Shown: positions 7,947 to 17,204 of the stretch, one piece after another
Numbering within the stretch: the first letter of the stretch is position 1
Layout: every line of letters begins with the position of its first letter
NCBI RefSeq assembly: GCF_900114565.1
Contig: NZ_FOTM01000012.1
Location: 1 to 64,000, forward strand
DNA from: Leifsonia sp. CL147
GTDB taxonomy: Bacteria > Actinomycetota > Actinomycetes > Actinomycetales > Microbacteriaceae
Direction: 5' to 3'
Length of the DNA: 64,000 nucleotides
Program-made: the position numbers and the translations under genes
Notes under the pieces: generated by a model
Told to the model about the DNA's origin: nothing
Databases searched by the model: none
What the model saw: only the letters and a program-made list of their open reading frames with translations

Positions 7947-9554
7947 TCACCTGGGCGCGCGCGAGCGGCCTTCCAGACGGTTCAGGACGGGCGCGAGACC
8001 GCTCTCGAGGTCGGGCGAGCGCAGGATGGCGAGGAACCCGACGTACACGACGAGCATGACCACGCCGATCACCGCGGTCGCAGCGATCGCGGCGAGAGGA
8101 CCGCTCACCGGGAACGCACCGGCCTCGACGCCGCCCAGGATGACCAGGAAGCCCGCGCCGGCTGCCATGGCGGCCAGCCCGGCCAGGACGAAACGCCACA
8201 GCGAACCGAGGATGCGGCCTCCATCCACTCCCCCGGTGCGGCGGCGCAAGAGGGCGAACGCGAGGACCGCCTGCACCACGCTCGCGAGCGAGACGACGAG
8301 GGCGACCGCTGCCGCACGAGTGGCCGGAGGGACGGCGAAGCAGACCAGTACGCCGACCACGATGACGGCGACCTGCGCGAGCGTGAAGAGGAAGGGCGTG
8401 CGGGTGTCGCCGAGGGAGTAGAACGCGCGCTGCGCCATGAAGACCAGCGAGAAGGGAACCAGGCCCACCAGGTACGCGACCAGGACCAGGCCCATGGCCT
8501 GGTAGTCGGAGGTGAAGACGCGCGCCACCGGATAGGCAACGACGATCAGGGCGGCCGACGAGAACACGATGAAGAACATGATGGAGCGCGCGGCCGACGA
8601 GAAGTCCTGCCGGAACTCGGTCACCGATCCCCGGTGCGCGTGTTCCGCCATGCGCGTGTAGAACGCCGTCACGATGGAGACCGCGATGATGCCGTGCGGA
8701 AGCATGAAGATCAGCCAGGCGTTCGCCATGACGAACGGACCCGCGAAATCCTGGCCGGCGGAGTTGGCGACGTTGGTCTCGATGAGTCCGGCGAGCTGGG
8801 TCGCGATGAGCATCCCGAAGGTCCATCCGGCCGCCTTGCCCGCCGTCCCCAGGTCGACCCCGCGCCAGCCGAAGTCGAAGCGGAACCGCAGCCCCACTCG
8901 CCGCCAGAAGACGAAAAGGATGAGCGCCTGCACCGCGATGCCGAGGGTCGCTCCCCCGGCGAGCAGTGCGATCATCCCGAACGACCACTGGCTGTGGTGG
9001 TTACTCGACGAGTACGCGCCGAAGGCCAGGATGAAGGCGCCGAGCAGCACGATGGCGACGATGTTGTTGACGACGGGCGCCCAGGTGAACGGCCCGAACG
9101 ACTTGCGGGCGTTGAGGACCTCGCCGAGCAGTGTGTAGAGGCCGAGGAAGAAGATCTGCGGAAGCGACCAGTAGGCGAACGCCGTCGCCAGCTGAGCCTG
9201 CTCGCGGCGCAGACCGTAGAGCGCCACGAGCAGCGGGGAGAGGAAGGTCGCCACAAGGGCGACAGCAGCGAAGACCACGATGCCGAGCGTGACCAGCTTG
9301 TTGATGTAGGCCCGGCCGCCATCGGCGTTGACCGAAGCCCGCACGATCTGAGGCACCAGGATGGCATTCAGGATGCCCTGCGCGATGATCGCGTAGATGC
9401 TGTTGGGCACGAGCGTCGCCGTGCCGTACGCGTTGGCCGCGAAGCTGATCGCGCCGATGGCCTGGACCAGCAGCCACGCCTTGGCGAAGCCGAGGAGCCG
9501 CGACACCAGCGTGCCGGAGGCGAGCATCGCGCTCGCGCGGCCGACGCTAGCCAC
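7947..9554 (-). CDS. murJ: Lipid II flippase MurJ (MviN family)
   Basis: A 535-residue polytopic membrane protein with about 14 hydrophobic segments. It contains MviN-type motifs such as SRLLGFAKAWLLVQA, VPQIVRASVNA, MLPHGIIAVSIVTAFYTRM and MAQRAFYSLGDTRTPF. MurJ flips lipid-linked peptidoglycan precursors across the membrane. The GTG at 9554 overlaps the end of the upstream DUF6049-like gene by 8 bp, and GGAG lies just upstream, so coupling is likely. Some actinobacterial MurJ proteins carry an extra C-terminal pseudokinase region; this one stops after the membrane domain. Confidence 0.93.
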   Translation of the reverse strand: MASVGRASAMLASGTLVSRLLGFAKAWLLVQAIGAISFAANAYGTATLVPNSIYAIIAQGILNAILVPQIVRASVNADGGRAYINKLVTLGIVVFAAVALVATFLSPLLVALYGLRREQAQLATAFAYWSLPQIFFLGLYTLLGEVLNARKSFGPFTWAPVVNNIVAIVLLGAFILAFGAYSSSNHHSQWSFGMIALLAGGATLGIAVQALILFVFWRRVGLRFRFDFGWRGVDLGTAGKAAGWTFGMLIATQLAGLIETNVANSAGQDFAGPFVMANAWLIFMLPHGIIAVSIVTAFYTRMAEHAHRGSVTEFRQDFSSAARSIMFFIVFSSAALIVVAYPVARVFTSDYQAMGLVLVAYLVGLVPFSLVFMAQRAFYSLGDTRTPFLFTLAQVAVIVVGVLVCFAVPPATRAAAVALVVSLASVVQAVLAFALLRRRTGGVDGGRILGSLWRFVLAGLAAMAAGAGFLVILGGVEAGAFPVSGPLAAIAATAVIGVVMLVVYVGFLAILRSPDLESGLAPVLNRLEGRSRAPR

Positions 9555-11859
9555 CCGGACGCTCCGATGGCTCGCCCGACCCGACCGGGCCGGTCCGGTC
9601 CTCCTCGGTCCGGTCCTCCTCGGGCCCGCCCTCCTCGGTCCCGCCCTCCTCGGTCCCGTCGCCGAACGCGTCGTCGTCGTCCTCTGCCGCCTTCGACCTG
9701 CGCCGCAGGATGTTGCGCACGATCCCGAACCCGAACAGCAGCACCAGGAGGATGCCGAACACCAGCGCGCCGATGCCCTCCCAGTCGGCGTGCACATCCA
9801 CGGTCACCGATGTCGGGTCCCCGATCGGGACGCCGGTCGGGCTGTAGAGGTGGAGCGACAGGACGACCTGACCGTTGCCGACCTTGGCCTTGACCGGGAT
9901 CAGCACGGCCGACCGGGAGTCCTGCAGGATGCGCTTGGTGGTCGACTGGTCGACCTCGAGACGGCTGTTGGAGGGCGCGGCGGACAGCACGACGGTCGCC
10001 GCGTCGTCGGGCAGCTCGTTGCTCACGGTGAACGGGATGGAGCCTTGCGCGCTGACGAGGTTCACGTTCTCGGTGGGCAGGATGTGGATGGAGTGGAGGG
10101 TGGCATCCGTCGCACGCCGCTCCTTCACGACGGCGGCGTTCCAGTCCGCCCGCGGGTTCAGCCACGAGACGGCGAGCAGTGACAGGAGGCTCGCCCGCGT
10201 CCGTCCCGTGAGCCGGGTCGGGTCGTCGAGGACAGTGGCGAACTGCCCGATCGACCCCTCGTCCTGGACGAGAGCGCGGATGTTCGCGACGCGGTCGCTC
10301 GTCTCCGGTGCGTCGACGAGGTCGAAGCCCGACGTGGGAGTCCCACCGCGGACCGTCGCGAAGGTCGCGGGCGATGCCCACGGCGAGGAGAGCAGGGTGT
10401 TGAGCGTTCGCTCCAGCTGCGTCCCACTGGACGGCCAGGACCGATCCAGCGCCACGAGCAGCCGCCGGCTCTCGCCCGGCTCCTGGGCGATGAGTTCCAG
10501 CTGAGCGTTCACCTTCGACATGGCGGCGTTCCAGGCCGTGTCGCTCGGGGCCGACACCGCCTGCCGCAGGGCTTCGCTGATCGCCTGGTCGGAGGCGAGG
10601 AGGTGGTCCTGGCCGGAGACGATCGCCGCGTTCGGCGTCGTCTCGAGCGTGGCAGCGTTGGTGTTGCTTCCGGAGACGATGGTGGTGGTGAGGCCGGCGG
10701 TGGCGAGCGGTGCGAGATCCGCGTGGCGCAGCGTCTTGTCGCCCGCCCAGCCGATCCCGCTGAGCGTGTAATTCCAGGCGAGCAGGCTCTGGATCGTCGG
10801 CAGCACCGGTCCGGCGGTCGGGGTCGGGGAGGGCGTCGAGGTCACCGCTCCGGGGGTGGGAGCGGGAGTGCCGGTCGGCGGCTCGCCCACGGGTGTCGGC
10901 GCCGGGGTGAAGTTCTTGGGGTCGATCGCGTAGCCGAGGGAGGTCGGTGCGAGCGGCGCGGGAAGCCCTGCCTGGATCTGCCCGGCGACATCCGCGTCCG
11001 CGTAGCCGAGGGGGAAGCTCGGGTTGGGGAGGTCGGCGAGGCGGTTCAGCCACTCCACCGCCGTGGCGGGTGCTGCGTTGCCGAGGATGCGGATGGACGC
11101 GATGATCATCGGGTCGATCCCCAGCGTCACGGTAGTGTGGCCGGCCAGACCATCCAGTTCCCGGGTCAGGATGCCGTTCGGCGCCGTGTAGGTGGCCAGA
11201 TCGTTGGCGGCGATCAGTCCGTCCGAGCCGGACGGGGTGACGATCGGGAGCACGACGCCGACGCCTGCCTGCTTCGGTGCGCCGCCGGGGTACCAGACGA
11301 CCGATCCCCTGGCCTCCGCGTCGGCCGCACCGGCATGGACCGACGCGCCGATGCCGAACACCCCGGAGTCCGCGCGGGCTGCGAACGGGATCGAGGCTGC
11401 GGGAACGGCGACCCGCACGATCGTGCTGGACCCCGGCTCGAGCCTGTTGAGCTGCGCCTGGCCGAGGGTGATGGCATCGGAGACCTTGTCCGTGGAGGTC
11501 AACCAGCCGGCGAGGGCCTTCCGATCACTGCGCGGGGAGGGATCCAGCCAGAGGGTCACCGTCCCGGATGCATAGGCCGTCGCGGTCGGATTGGATACGG
11601 TGATCGAGACGCCCAGATCCTTCCCGGGCTCGAGGACTCCTCCCGCGTCCGCCGTGATGGCCGCCGTGGGATGGGATCCGTGCGGAGCCGGGGCGGAAGC
11701 AGTCGGCGTCGGGGTGGGCGTCGCAGCGGCGGCGGGCGCGACCGCGCCTGCGATCGCCAGACCGGCGGTGACGGCCGCCACGACGGCGGAGGCCGCTGCG
11801 CGCCGCAGGCGGGCGTGGAGCCGCGCACCCCTGCCGAGGGTGGGGGAGGCTGCGCTCAT
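9547..11859 (-). CDS. Large secreted/membrane-anchored envelope protein (DUF6049-like)
   Basis: A 770-residue protein. It starts with a signal peptide (Arg-rich, then a long Ala/Val stretch ending near AAAAT), followed by a TP-rich linker and a long extracellular region. One membrane helix (GALVFGILLVLLFGFGIV) precedes a basic-then-acidic tail with repeated TEEGG/TEEDR units. This matches the architecture and position (directly before murJ) of actinobacterial DUF6049 proteins, whose function is unknown. The tail is encoded by 15-nt repeats at about 9595-9660. The ATG at 11859 forms ATGA with an 18-codon upstream frame (GTG at 11913), which may be a leader or the relic of an upstream gene. Confidence 0.75.
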   Translation of the reverse strand: MSAASPTLGRGARLHARLRRAAASAVVAAVTAGLAIAGAVAPAAAATPTPTPTASAPAPHGSHPTAAITADAGGVLEPGKDLGVSITVSNPTATAYASGTVTLWLDPSPRSDRKALAGWLTSTDKVSDAITLGQAQLNRLEPGSSTIVRVAVPAASIPFAARADSGVFGIGASVHAGAADAEARGSVVWYPGGAPKQAGVGVVLPIVTPSGSDGLIAANDLATYTAPNGILTRELDGLAGHTTVTLGIDPMIIASIRILGNAAPATAVEWLNRLADLPNPSFPLGYADADVAGQIQAGLPAPLAPTSLGYAIDPKNFTPAPTPVGEPPTGTPAPTPGAVTSTPSPTPTAGPVLPTIQSLLAWNYTLSGIGWAGDKTLRHADLAPLATAGLTTTIVSGSNTNAATLETTPNAAIVSGQDHLLASDQAISEALRQAVSAPSDTAWNAAMSKVNAQLELIAQEPGESRRLLVALDRSWPSSGTQLERTLNTLLSSPWASPATFATVRGGTPTSGFDLVDAPETSDRVANIRALVQDEGSIGQFATVLDDPTRLTGRTRASLLSLLAVSWLNPRADWNAAVVKERRATDATLHSIHILPTENVNLVSAQGSIPFTVSNELPDDAATVVLSAAPSNSRLEVDQSTTKRILQDSRSAVLIPVKAKVGNGQVVLSLHLYSPTGVPIGDPTSVTVDVHADWEGIGALVFGILLVLLFGFGIVRNILRRRSKAAEDDDDAFGDGTEEGGTEEGGPEEDRTEEDRTGPVGSGEPSERPGG

Positions 11860-11954
11860 GCGTCGACGCGCGATCCCTGCTCGGCCTCCATGACCTCGAT
11901 TGTAGAGGCCACCCCCTGAGAGGCCGGCGAGCGGTGCCGTTAAACTGGGGCACC

Positions 11955-13379
11955 ATGCAGAGCGTCGCCGAATCCCTCGAACGCCTCGGCGACCTCGCAC
12001 GCACGCCTTCGGTCGCCCGGCTCGCCGACGCGTTCCAGACCGCCGGCTTCGAGCTCGCGCTCGTCGGCGGCCCGGTCCGGGATGCGCTGCTCGGCCGGGT
12101 CGTCCACGATCTCGACCTGACGACGGACGCCCGGCCGGACGACATCCTCCGCATCGTCGCGCCCGTCGCCGACGCGGTCTGGGACGTTGGCCGGCAGTAC
12201 GGCACCATCGGCGCGCGCTTCGGCGACGACACCGTCGAGATCACGACGTATCGTAGCGACAGCTACGACGGCACCACGCGCAAGCCGGAGGTGGAGTTCG
12301 GGAACAGCCTCGAGGGCGACCTGCTGCGCCGCGACTTCACCGTCAACGCGCTCGCTCTCCGCCTTCCGGAGGTCCGCCTCGTCGATCCGTCCGGCGGCGT
12401 CGAGGATCTGATCGCCGGTACCATCACCACGCCGAGCACTCCGCAGATCTCGTTCGGCGACGATCCCCTCCGCATGATGCGGGCAGCACGTTTCACCGCG
12501 CAGCTGGGGTTCACGGTCGACGCCGAGACACGCGACGCGATGACCGCGATGGCCGACCGGATCGAGATCGTCAGCGCGGAGCGGGTCCGGGATGAGCTGA
12601 GCAAGCTCCTTCTCGCCGACGAACCGCGAGCGGGACTCGAGCTCCTGGTCGAGACCGGCCTGGCCGACCACGTACTCCCCGAGATCCCGGCCCTGCGGCT
12701 GGAGGCGGACGAGCATCACCACCACAAGGACGTGTACCAGCACAGTCTCACGGTGCTGGAGCAGGCGATCGGCTACGAGAAGGAGCGCCACCCCGGCGAA
12801 GCGCCCGACCTCACCCTGCGGCTGGCGGCCCTCCTGCACGACATCGGCAAGCCGGCGACCCGCCGCTTCGAGCCCGGTGGCGCGGTCAGCTTCCACCACC
12901 ACGACATCGTCGGCGCGAAGCTCGCGAAGAAACGGCTGACCGCCCTGCGGTTCGACAAGGCGACGATCGATGCCGTTGCCCGCTTGATCGAGCTCCACCT
13001 GCGGTTCTTCGGCTACACCGATGGACACTGGACCGACTCCGCCGTCCGCCGGTACGTCCGCGACGCCGGGCCCGAGCTCGACCGGCTGCACATCCTCACC
13101 CGCGCCGATGTGACGACCCGGAACCGCCGCAAGGCCGACCGTCTCAGTTTCGCGTACGACGACCTCGAGGCGCGCATCCGCGAACTGCAGGAGCAGGAAG
13201 AGCTGGATGCCGTGCGGCCGGACCTGAACGGAGAGCAGGTCATGGGCATCCTGGGCCTCCGCCCGGGGCGCGAGGTCGGTCAGGCGATGCGGTTCCTGCT
13301 GGAGCTGCGTCTCGATGAGGGTCCGCTCGGCGAGGAGGAGGCCGCGCGGCGGCTGCTCGCCTGGTGGGCGGATCGCTGA
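11955..13379 (+). CDS. CCA-adding tRNA nucleotidyltransferase with HD domain
   Basis: A 474-residue class II nucleotidyltransferase that builds or repairs the CCA end of tRNA. It shows GGPVRD (residues 38-43), the metal-binding DLD (52-54), RRDFTVNALAL and DPLRMMRAARF. A C-terminal HD phosphohydrolase motif ALLHDIGKPATRRF lies near residue 294. The ATG at 11955 lies 8 nt after TAAACT (11941-11946), consistent with a leaderless mRNA; an in-frame GTG at 11934 is less likely. It is divergent from the DUF6049-like gene, the usual actinobacterial arrangement. Confidence 0.94.
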   Translation: MQSVAESLERLGDLARTPSVARLADAFQTAGFELALVGGPVRDALLGRVVHDLDLTTDARPDDILRIVAPVADAVWDVGRQYGTIGARFGDDTVEITTYRSDSYDGTTRKPEVEFGNSLEGDLLRRDFTVNALALRLPEVRLVDPSGGVEDLIAGTITTPSTPQISFGDDPLRMMRAARFTAQLGFTVDAETRDAMTAMADRIEIVSAERVRDELSKLLLADEPRAGLELLVETGLADHVLPEIPALRLEADEHHHHKDVYQHSLTVLEQAIGYEKERHPGEAPDLTLRLAALLHDIGKPATRRFEPGGAVSFHHHDIVGAKLAKKRLTALRFDKATIDAVARLIELHLRFFGYTDGHWTDSAVRRYVRDAGPELDRLHILTRADVTTRNRRKADRLSFAYDDLEARIRELQEQEELDAVRPDLNGEQVMGILGLRPGREVGQAMRFLLELRLDEGPLGEEEAARRLLAWWADR

Positions 13380-13539
13380 CCGTCGTCGTCTCGCTTATTC
13401 GCGTGATTCCGTCCACAGGGGCGGATGGGCCGGGGTTCTCCACGGATTCGTCGTCCGGCGGCTGACGGACGCGTGCGCTCGGCGACAGTGGGTTCATGAC
13501 CGAGATCACCGCCGGCTGGCGCCCCGCATCCACATCCGT

Positions 13540-13545
13540 TACCCT
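13540..13545 (+). promoter_or_regulatory. Candidate -10 element for the rpsF operon
   Basis: TACCCT lies within TTACCCTAGGTAA, about 100 nt before the rpsF ATG, leaving a leader long enough for the structured region at 13596-13638. No clear -35 is visible. Confidence 0.35.
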
Positions 13546-13595
13546 AGGTAAGTTGCCCGGGCGGAGCCCTGCCCATGCAACCGATGTGAAACAAC

Positions 13596-13638
13596 CCTCC
13601 TGCTGCAGAACGTCTGCAGCCGCTGAGACCAGAGGAGG
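13596..13638 (+). promoter_or_regulatory. Probable S6:S18 autoregulatory leader of rpsF
   Basis: CCTCCT (13596-13601) can pair with AGGAGG (13633-13638), which is the rpsF ribosome-binding site. Inside is a hairpin GCTGCAG/CTGCAGC (13602-13620) whose 3' side runs directly into CCG (13620-13622). A hairpin next to an unpaired CCG is the hallmark of the S6:S18 leader, in which the ribosomal protein complex represses its own operon. The match is by eye only. Confidence 0.55.
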
Positions 13639-13648
13639 TGGGTTAGTC

Positions 13649-14023
13649 ATGCATCAGTACGAGTTGATGGTCATCCTCGATCCAGAGATCGATGAGCGCA
13701 CCGTGGCTCCGAGCCTTGACAAGTTCCTCAATGTCGTCCGGAACGACGGCGGAACGATCGACAACGTCGACATCTGGGGACGTCGTCGCTTGGCTTACGA
13801 GATCAACAAGAAGACCGAAGGCATCTACGCCGTCGTGCAGCTCACCGCGACTGGTGACACCACGAAGGAGCTCGACCGCCAGCTGAAGCTCAGCGAGGCT
13901 GTCATGCGCACCAAGGTGCTCCGCGCCGAGGAGGCGATCGCTCAGGTCGCCGCCGCTCAGCAGCGCGCTGACGAGAAGGCTGCCCGCAAGGCCGCCACCG
14001 CCGCCGAGAAGGTCGGCGCCTAG
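13649..14023 (+). CDS. rpsF: 30S ribosomal protein S6
   Basis: The 124-residue product starts [19 protein letters not shown], typical of S6, and contains [19 protein letters not shown]6 binds S18 in the platform of the small subunit. AGGAGGTG precedes the ATG at 13649; upstream in-frame codons are not supported. It is the first gene of rpsF-ssb-rpsR-rplI, and the leader upstream may mediate feedback by S6:S18. A lysine/alanine-rich tail ([14 protein letters not shown]) extends past the core fold, as in many actinobacteria. Confidence 0.97.
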   Translation: MHQYELMVILDPEIDERTVAPSLDKFLNVVRNDGGTIDNVDIWGRRRLAYEINKKTEGIYAVVQLTATGDTTKELDRQLKLSEAVMRTKVLRAEEAIAQVAAAQQRADEKAARKAATAAEKVGA

Positions 14024-14027
14024 TCCG

Positions 14028-14534
14028 ATGGCCGGCGAGACCATCATCACCGTGGTGGGCAACCTCACGGCTGACCCCGAGCTGCGCTACACGCAGAACG
14101 GGCTCGCGGTTGCCAACTTCACGATCGCGTCCACTCCCCGCACGTTCGACCGTCAGGCGAACGAGTGGAAGGACGGCGAGGCTCTGTTCCTCCGCGCCAG
14201 TGTCTGGCGCGAGTTCGCGGAGCACGTCGCCGGATCGCTGACCAAGGGCTCGCGCGTCATCGCGCAGGGTCGCCTGAAGCAGCGCTCCTACGAGACGAAG
14301 GAAGGCGAGAAGCGCACCAGCATCGAGCTCGAGATCGACGAGATCGGGCCCTCGCTGCGCTACGCCACCGCACAGGTCACGCGTGCCCAGTCCTCGGGAC
14401 GTGGTCCCGGCGGCTTCGGCGGCGGCGCACCCGCCGTCGACGAGCCGTGGGCGGCCTCCGCACCGGCAGACCCGTCCGCGGGCGCCGACGTGTGGAACAC
14501 CCCCGGCTCCTACAACGACGAGACCCCCTTCTAA
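14028..14534 (+). CDS. ssb: Single-stranded DNA-binding protein
   Basis: A 168-residue SSB. The OB fold runs from [20 protein letters not shown] to about residue 110. It is followed by a Gly/Pro/Ala-rich linker and an acidic tip NDETPF, equivalent to the partner-recruiting DDDIPF of other SSBs. It protects single-stranded DNA in replication and repair. The ATG is 4 bp after the rpsF stop, so it is cotranscribed with the ribosomal genes, as in most bacteria. Confidence 0.97.
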   Translation: MAGETIITVVGNLTADPELRYTQNGLAVANFTIASTPRTFDRQANEWKDGEALFLRASVWREFAEHVAGSLTKGSRVIAQGRLKQRSYETKEGEKRTSIELEIDEIGPSLRYATAQVTRAQSSGRGPGGFGGGAPAVDEPWAASAPADPSAGADVWNTPGSYNDETPF

Positions 14535-14596
14535 AGGGCCCCTCACACTCATCAGCCCGCCGGGCAGCACCGGACGGGCGGAAAGCAAAGGAAATC

Positions 14597-14860
14597 ATGG
14601 CTGGAAAGTCGAGCGGCGACCGCCGCAAGCCGATCCGCAAGGGCAAGGACGGCAAGAACGCCGCCCCGGCGAAGTCCATTCGCGTCGGCGTCATCGATTA
14701 CAAGGATGTCGCCACCCTGCGCAAGTTCATCTCGGAGCGTGGAAAGATCCGCGCCCGCCGGATCACCGGTGTCTCCGTCCAGGAGCAGCGCCTCATCGCC
14801 CGCGCGGTCAAGAACGCGCGCGAGATGGCACTGCTCCCCTACGCCGGCTCCGGCCGCTAA
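14597..14860 (+). CDS. rpsR: 30S ribosomal protein S18
   Basis: The 87-residue S18 contains [20 protein letters not shown] and the family signature [20 protein letters not shown]. There is no cysteine pair, so it is the zinc-free form. It is third in the rpsF operon, with AAAGGAAATC before the ATG, and forms the S6:S18 dimer thought to bind the operon leader. Confidence 0.97.
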   Translation: MAGKSSGDRRKPIRKGKDGKNAAPAKSIRVGVIDYKDVATLRKFISERGKIRARRITGVSVQEQRLIARAVKNAREMALLPYAGSGR

Positions 14861-14871
14861 GGAGAAGCGAC

Positions 14872-15324
14872 ATGTCGAAGGTTATTCTCACGCACGAGGT
14901 CACCGGCCTCGGCTCGGCCGGTGACGTCGTCGACGTCAAGAACGGCTACGCCCGCAACTTCCTCGTCCCGAAGGGCTTCGCGATCGCGTGGACCCGCGGT
15001 GGCGAGAAGCAGGTCGAGCAGATCAAGGCGGCCCGCGTCGCCCGCGAGCTGCACACCGTCGAGCAGGCTCAGGACCTCAAGGCGAAGCTCGAGGCGACCA
15101 AGGTCAAGCTGACCGTCAAGGCGGGCCGCGAGGGCCGTCTGTTCGGTTCGGTCAAGACCGGTGATGTCGCGGACGCCGTCAAGGCGGCCGGCATCGGCGA
15201 GCTGGACAAGCGGAAGATCGAGCTTCCCAACCCGATCAAGGTCGTCGGCGACCACGAGGCGACCGTGCGTCTGCACGACGACCTCTCGGCCGTCATCAGC
15301 CTCCAGGTGGTCGCCGCCAAGTAG
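14872..15324 (+). CDS. rplI: 50S ribosomal protein L9
   Basis: The 150-residue L9 has the two-lobed layout of the family. The N-terminal domain has [20 protein letters not shown] and [15 protein letters not shown]; a long lysine-rich helix and a C-terminal RNA-binding lobe ([15 protein letters not shown]) follow. AAGGAG precedes the ATG, 11 bp after rpsR, so it is the last gene of the operon. Confidence 0.97.
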   Translation: MSKVILTHEVTGLGSAGDVVDVKNGYARNFLVPKGFAIAWTRGGEKQVEQIKAARVARELHTVEQAQDLKAKLEATKVKLTVKAGREGRLFGSVKTGDVADAVKAAGIGELDKRKIELPNPIKVVGDHEATVRLHDDLSAVISLQVVAAK

Positions 15325-15781
15325 GCGCACGCACAACGGAGTGTAGCGGTGGGCGAAGGCCCGCCGCTACACCTCGTTAAGCGACTTTTCCCCCGTTCTG
15401 TACACAGGTCCGCGACGCCGCGAGCCAAGGTTGAACACCGACTTCAAGGAAGTTTTTACCCACAGGGTGGGGAAAGTAAAACACCTGGTCAGAGCCGACA
15501 TGTCTGCAGAAACTTCTTTCTTGTCCACAGGCTTCCACACACCTTCTACACACGCTCTACGGCGTTTCGCGCAGATTATCCCCAGTTTTATCCACAGGCT
15601 GAGTTGTGAGAGTGGACAGGGGTTCATATGGTGGACGGACGTTGATGGACGGCAGCCGCGGATGAGCGGCGATGTCGGAGGTCGTCCCGACAATCGAACC
15701 GGGGGGCTTTCCGCGTGATGAACGCGGGAAGGTGTCCCACGGCTGTTCCGTCATGCCCGGAGCGTGAAGTGAGGAGAGAAC
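15325..15781. other. 457-bp intergenic region before dnaB, AT-richer, with DnaA boxes
   Basis: No gene is seen. Composition between 15360 and 15600 is clearly less GC-rich than the flanks, with T-rich and A-rich runs. It holds a group of DnaA-box-like words on one strand (see 15456-15596). GAGGAGAGAAC just before 15782 is the dnaB ribosome-binding site. Confidence 0.7.
15456..15596 (+). promoter_or_regulatory. Cluster of DnaA boxes upstream of dnaB
   Basis: Two perfect boxes, TTGTCCACA (15521-15529) and TTATCCACA (15588-15596), accompany one-mismatch boxes TTACCCACA (15456-15464) and TTATCCCCA (15576-15584), all in the same orientation. This could let DnaA control dnaB or titrate DnaA. It is not called oriC because dnaA and dnaN are absent. 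Confidence 0.6.
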
Positions 15782-17155
15782 GTGTCGATCGCCCATATCG
15801 GTCTGGCCGACGGTCGTGACCCGGGCGAGGCCCGTTCCCCGGAGCGGACGCCTCCGCATGATCTCCTGGCGGAGCAGAGCGCCCTGGGCGGCATGCTGCT
15901 CAGCAAGGATGCGGTGGCCGACGTCGTCGAAGTCGTCCGTGGGACCGACTTCTACATCCCGAAGCACGAGATCGTCTACGACGCCATCCTGTCGCTGTAC
16001 TCGCACGGTGAGCCCACCGACGTGATCACCGTCACCGACGAGCTGACCAAGATCGGCGAACTCTCTCGGGCCGGCGGAGCCGAGTACCTGCACACCCTGA
16101 CCAGCCTCGTCCCCACCGCCGCCAACGCCGGCTACTACGCCAACATCGTCGCCGAGAAGGCCCTCCTCCGCCGCCTCGTCGAAGCCGGCACGCGGATCAC
16201 GCAGATGGGCTACAAGGCCGAGGGCGAGGTTCTCGACCTCGTCAACAGCGCGCAGGCCGAGATCTACTCGGTCACCGGCACGCAGGAGGTCGAGGACTAC
16301 GTCCCGCTCACCGAGGCCGTGACCGTCGCGATCGACGAGATCGAGGCCGCGAAGCACAAGGACGGCTCCATGACCGGAGTCCCCACCGGCTTCGCCGAAC
16401 TGGACGAGCTGACCAACGGCCTGCATCCCGGTCAGATGGTCATCGTGGCGGCCCGGCCGGCGCTCGGAAAGTCGACCCTCGCGCTCGACTTCGCCCGTGC
16501 TGCCGCCATCAAGCACGACATGGCCACCATCTTCTTCTCCCTCGAGATGGGCCGAAGCGAGATCGCGATGCGCCTGCTGTCCGCCGAATCCTCTGTCCCC
16601 CTGCAGAACATGCGCAAGGGAACGGTCGACAACCGCGACTGGACGACCATCGCATCCACGCGCGGCCGCATCAACGACGCTCCTCTTTATATCGACGACA
16701 GCCCGAACATGACGCTGGTCGAGATCCGCGCCAAATGCCGCCGCCTGAAGCAGCGCGTCGGGCTGAAGATGGTCGTCATCGACTACCTCCAGCTGATGAC
16801 GAGCGGCAAGCGTGTAGAGAGCCGCCAGCAGGAGGTCAGCGAGTTCTCCCGAGCCCTGAAGCTCCTGGCGAAGGAGCTCCAGGTCCCGGTCATCGCACTG
16901 TCCCAGCTGAACCGTGGCCCCGAGCAGCGCGCCGACAAGCTCCCGGCCCTGAGCGACCTCCGCGAGTCCGGATCGATCGAGCAGGACGCCGACGTCGTCA
17001 TCCTGCTTCACCGCGAGTCCGCCTACGAGAAGGACAACCCGCGAGCGGGCGAGGCCGACCTCATCGTCGCCAAGCACCGCAACGGCCCCACCCGAACCGT
17101 GACGGTGGCGTTCCAGGGCATGTACTCCCGCTTCGCGGACATGGCCCCGATCTAA
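15782..17155 (+). CDS. dnaB: Replicative DNA helicase DnaB
   Basis: A 457-residue hexameric helicase. The N-terminal domain begins PPHDLLAEQSALGGMLLS. The RecA-like domain has Walker A ARPALGKSTLALD near residues 224-236, FFSLEMGRSEIAMR, Walker B VVIDYLQLM and ALSQLNRGPEQR, then SDLRESGSIEQDADVV and KHRNGPT. It unwinds DNA at the replication fork. There is no intein, unlike some actinobacterial DnaB proteins. The GTG at 15782 follows GAGGAGAGAAC. A DnaA-box cluster lies 190-330 bp upstream. Confidence 0.97.
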   Translation: MSIAHIGLADGRDPGEARSPERTPPHDLLAEQSALGGMLLSKDAVADVVEVVRGTDFYIPKHEIVYDAILSLYSHGEPTDVITVTDELTKIGELSRAGGAEYLHTLTSLVPTAANAGYYANIVAEKALLRRLVEAGTRITQMGYKAEGEVLDLVNSAQAEIYSVTGTQEVEDYVPLTEAVTVAIDEIEAAKHKDGSMTGVPTGFAELDELTNGLHPGQMVIVAARPALGKSTLALDFARAAAIKHDMATIFFSLEMGRSEIAMRLLSAESSVPLQNMRKGTVDNRDWTTIASTRGRINDAPLYIDDSPNMTLVEIRAKCRRLKQRVGLKMVVIDYLQLMTSGKRVESRQQEVSEFSRALKLLAKELQVPVIALSQLNRGPEQRADKLPALSDLRESGSIEQDADVVILLHRESAYEKDNPRAGEADLIVAKHRNGPTRTVTVAFQGMYSRFADMAPI

Positions 17156-17204
17156 TCCTCCGGGAGGACGCGGACCGATCGCCGGACGTGGTGCACTGGC
17201 AAGC

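Noticed and set aside
7875-9893. 672-codon plus-strand frame opposite murJ
   Set aside because: A shadow of murJ codons dominated by Arg, Glu and His; murJ itself has clear membrane helices and family motifs.
10603-11919. 438-codon plus-strand frame opposite the envelope-protein gene
   Set aside because: It is the complement of a high-GC coding frame, rich in Arg/Gly/Asp with no family motif; long antisense frames like this occur throughout the window.
15325-15781. oriC
   Set aside because: DnaA boxes and AT-richness fit, but dnaA, dnaN and rpmH are missing, and gene order places the origin to the left of the window.
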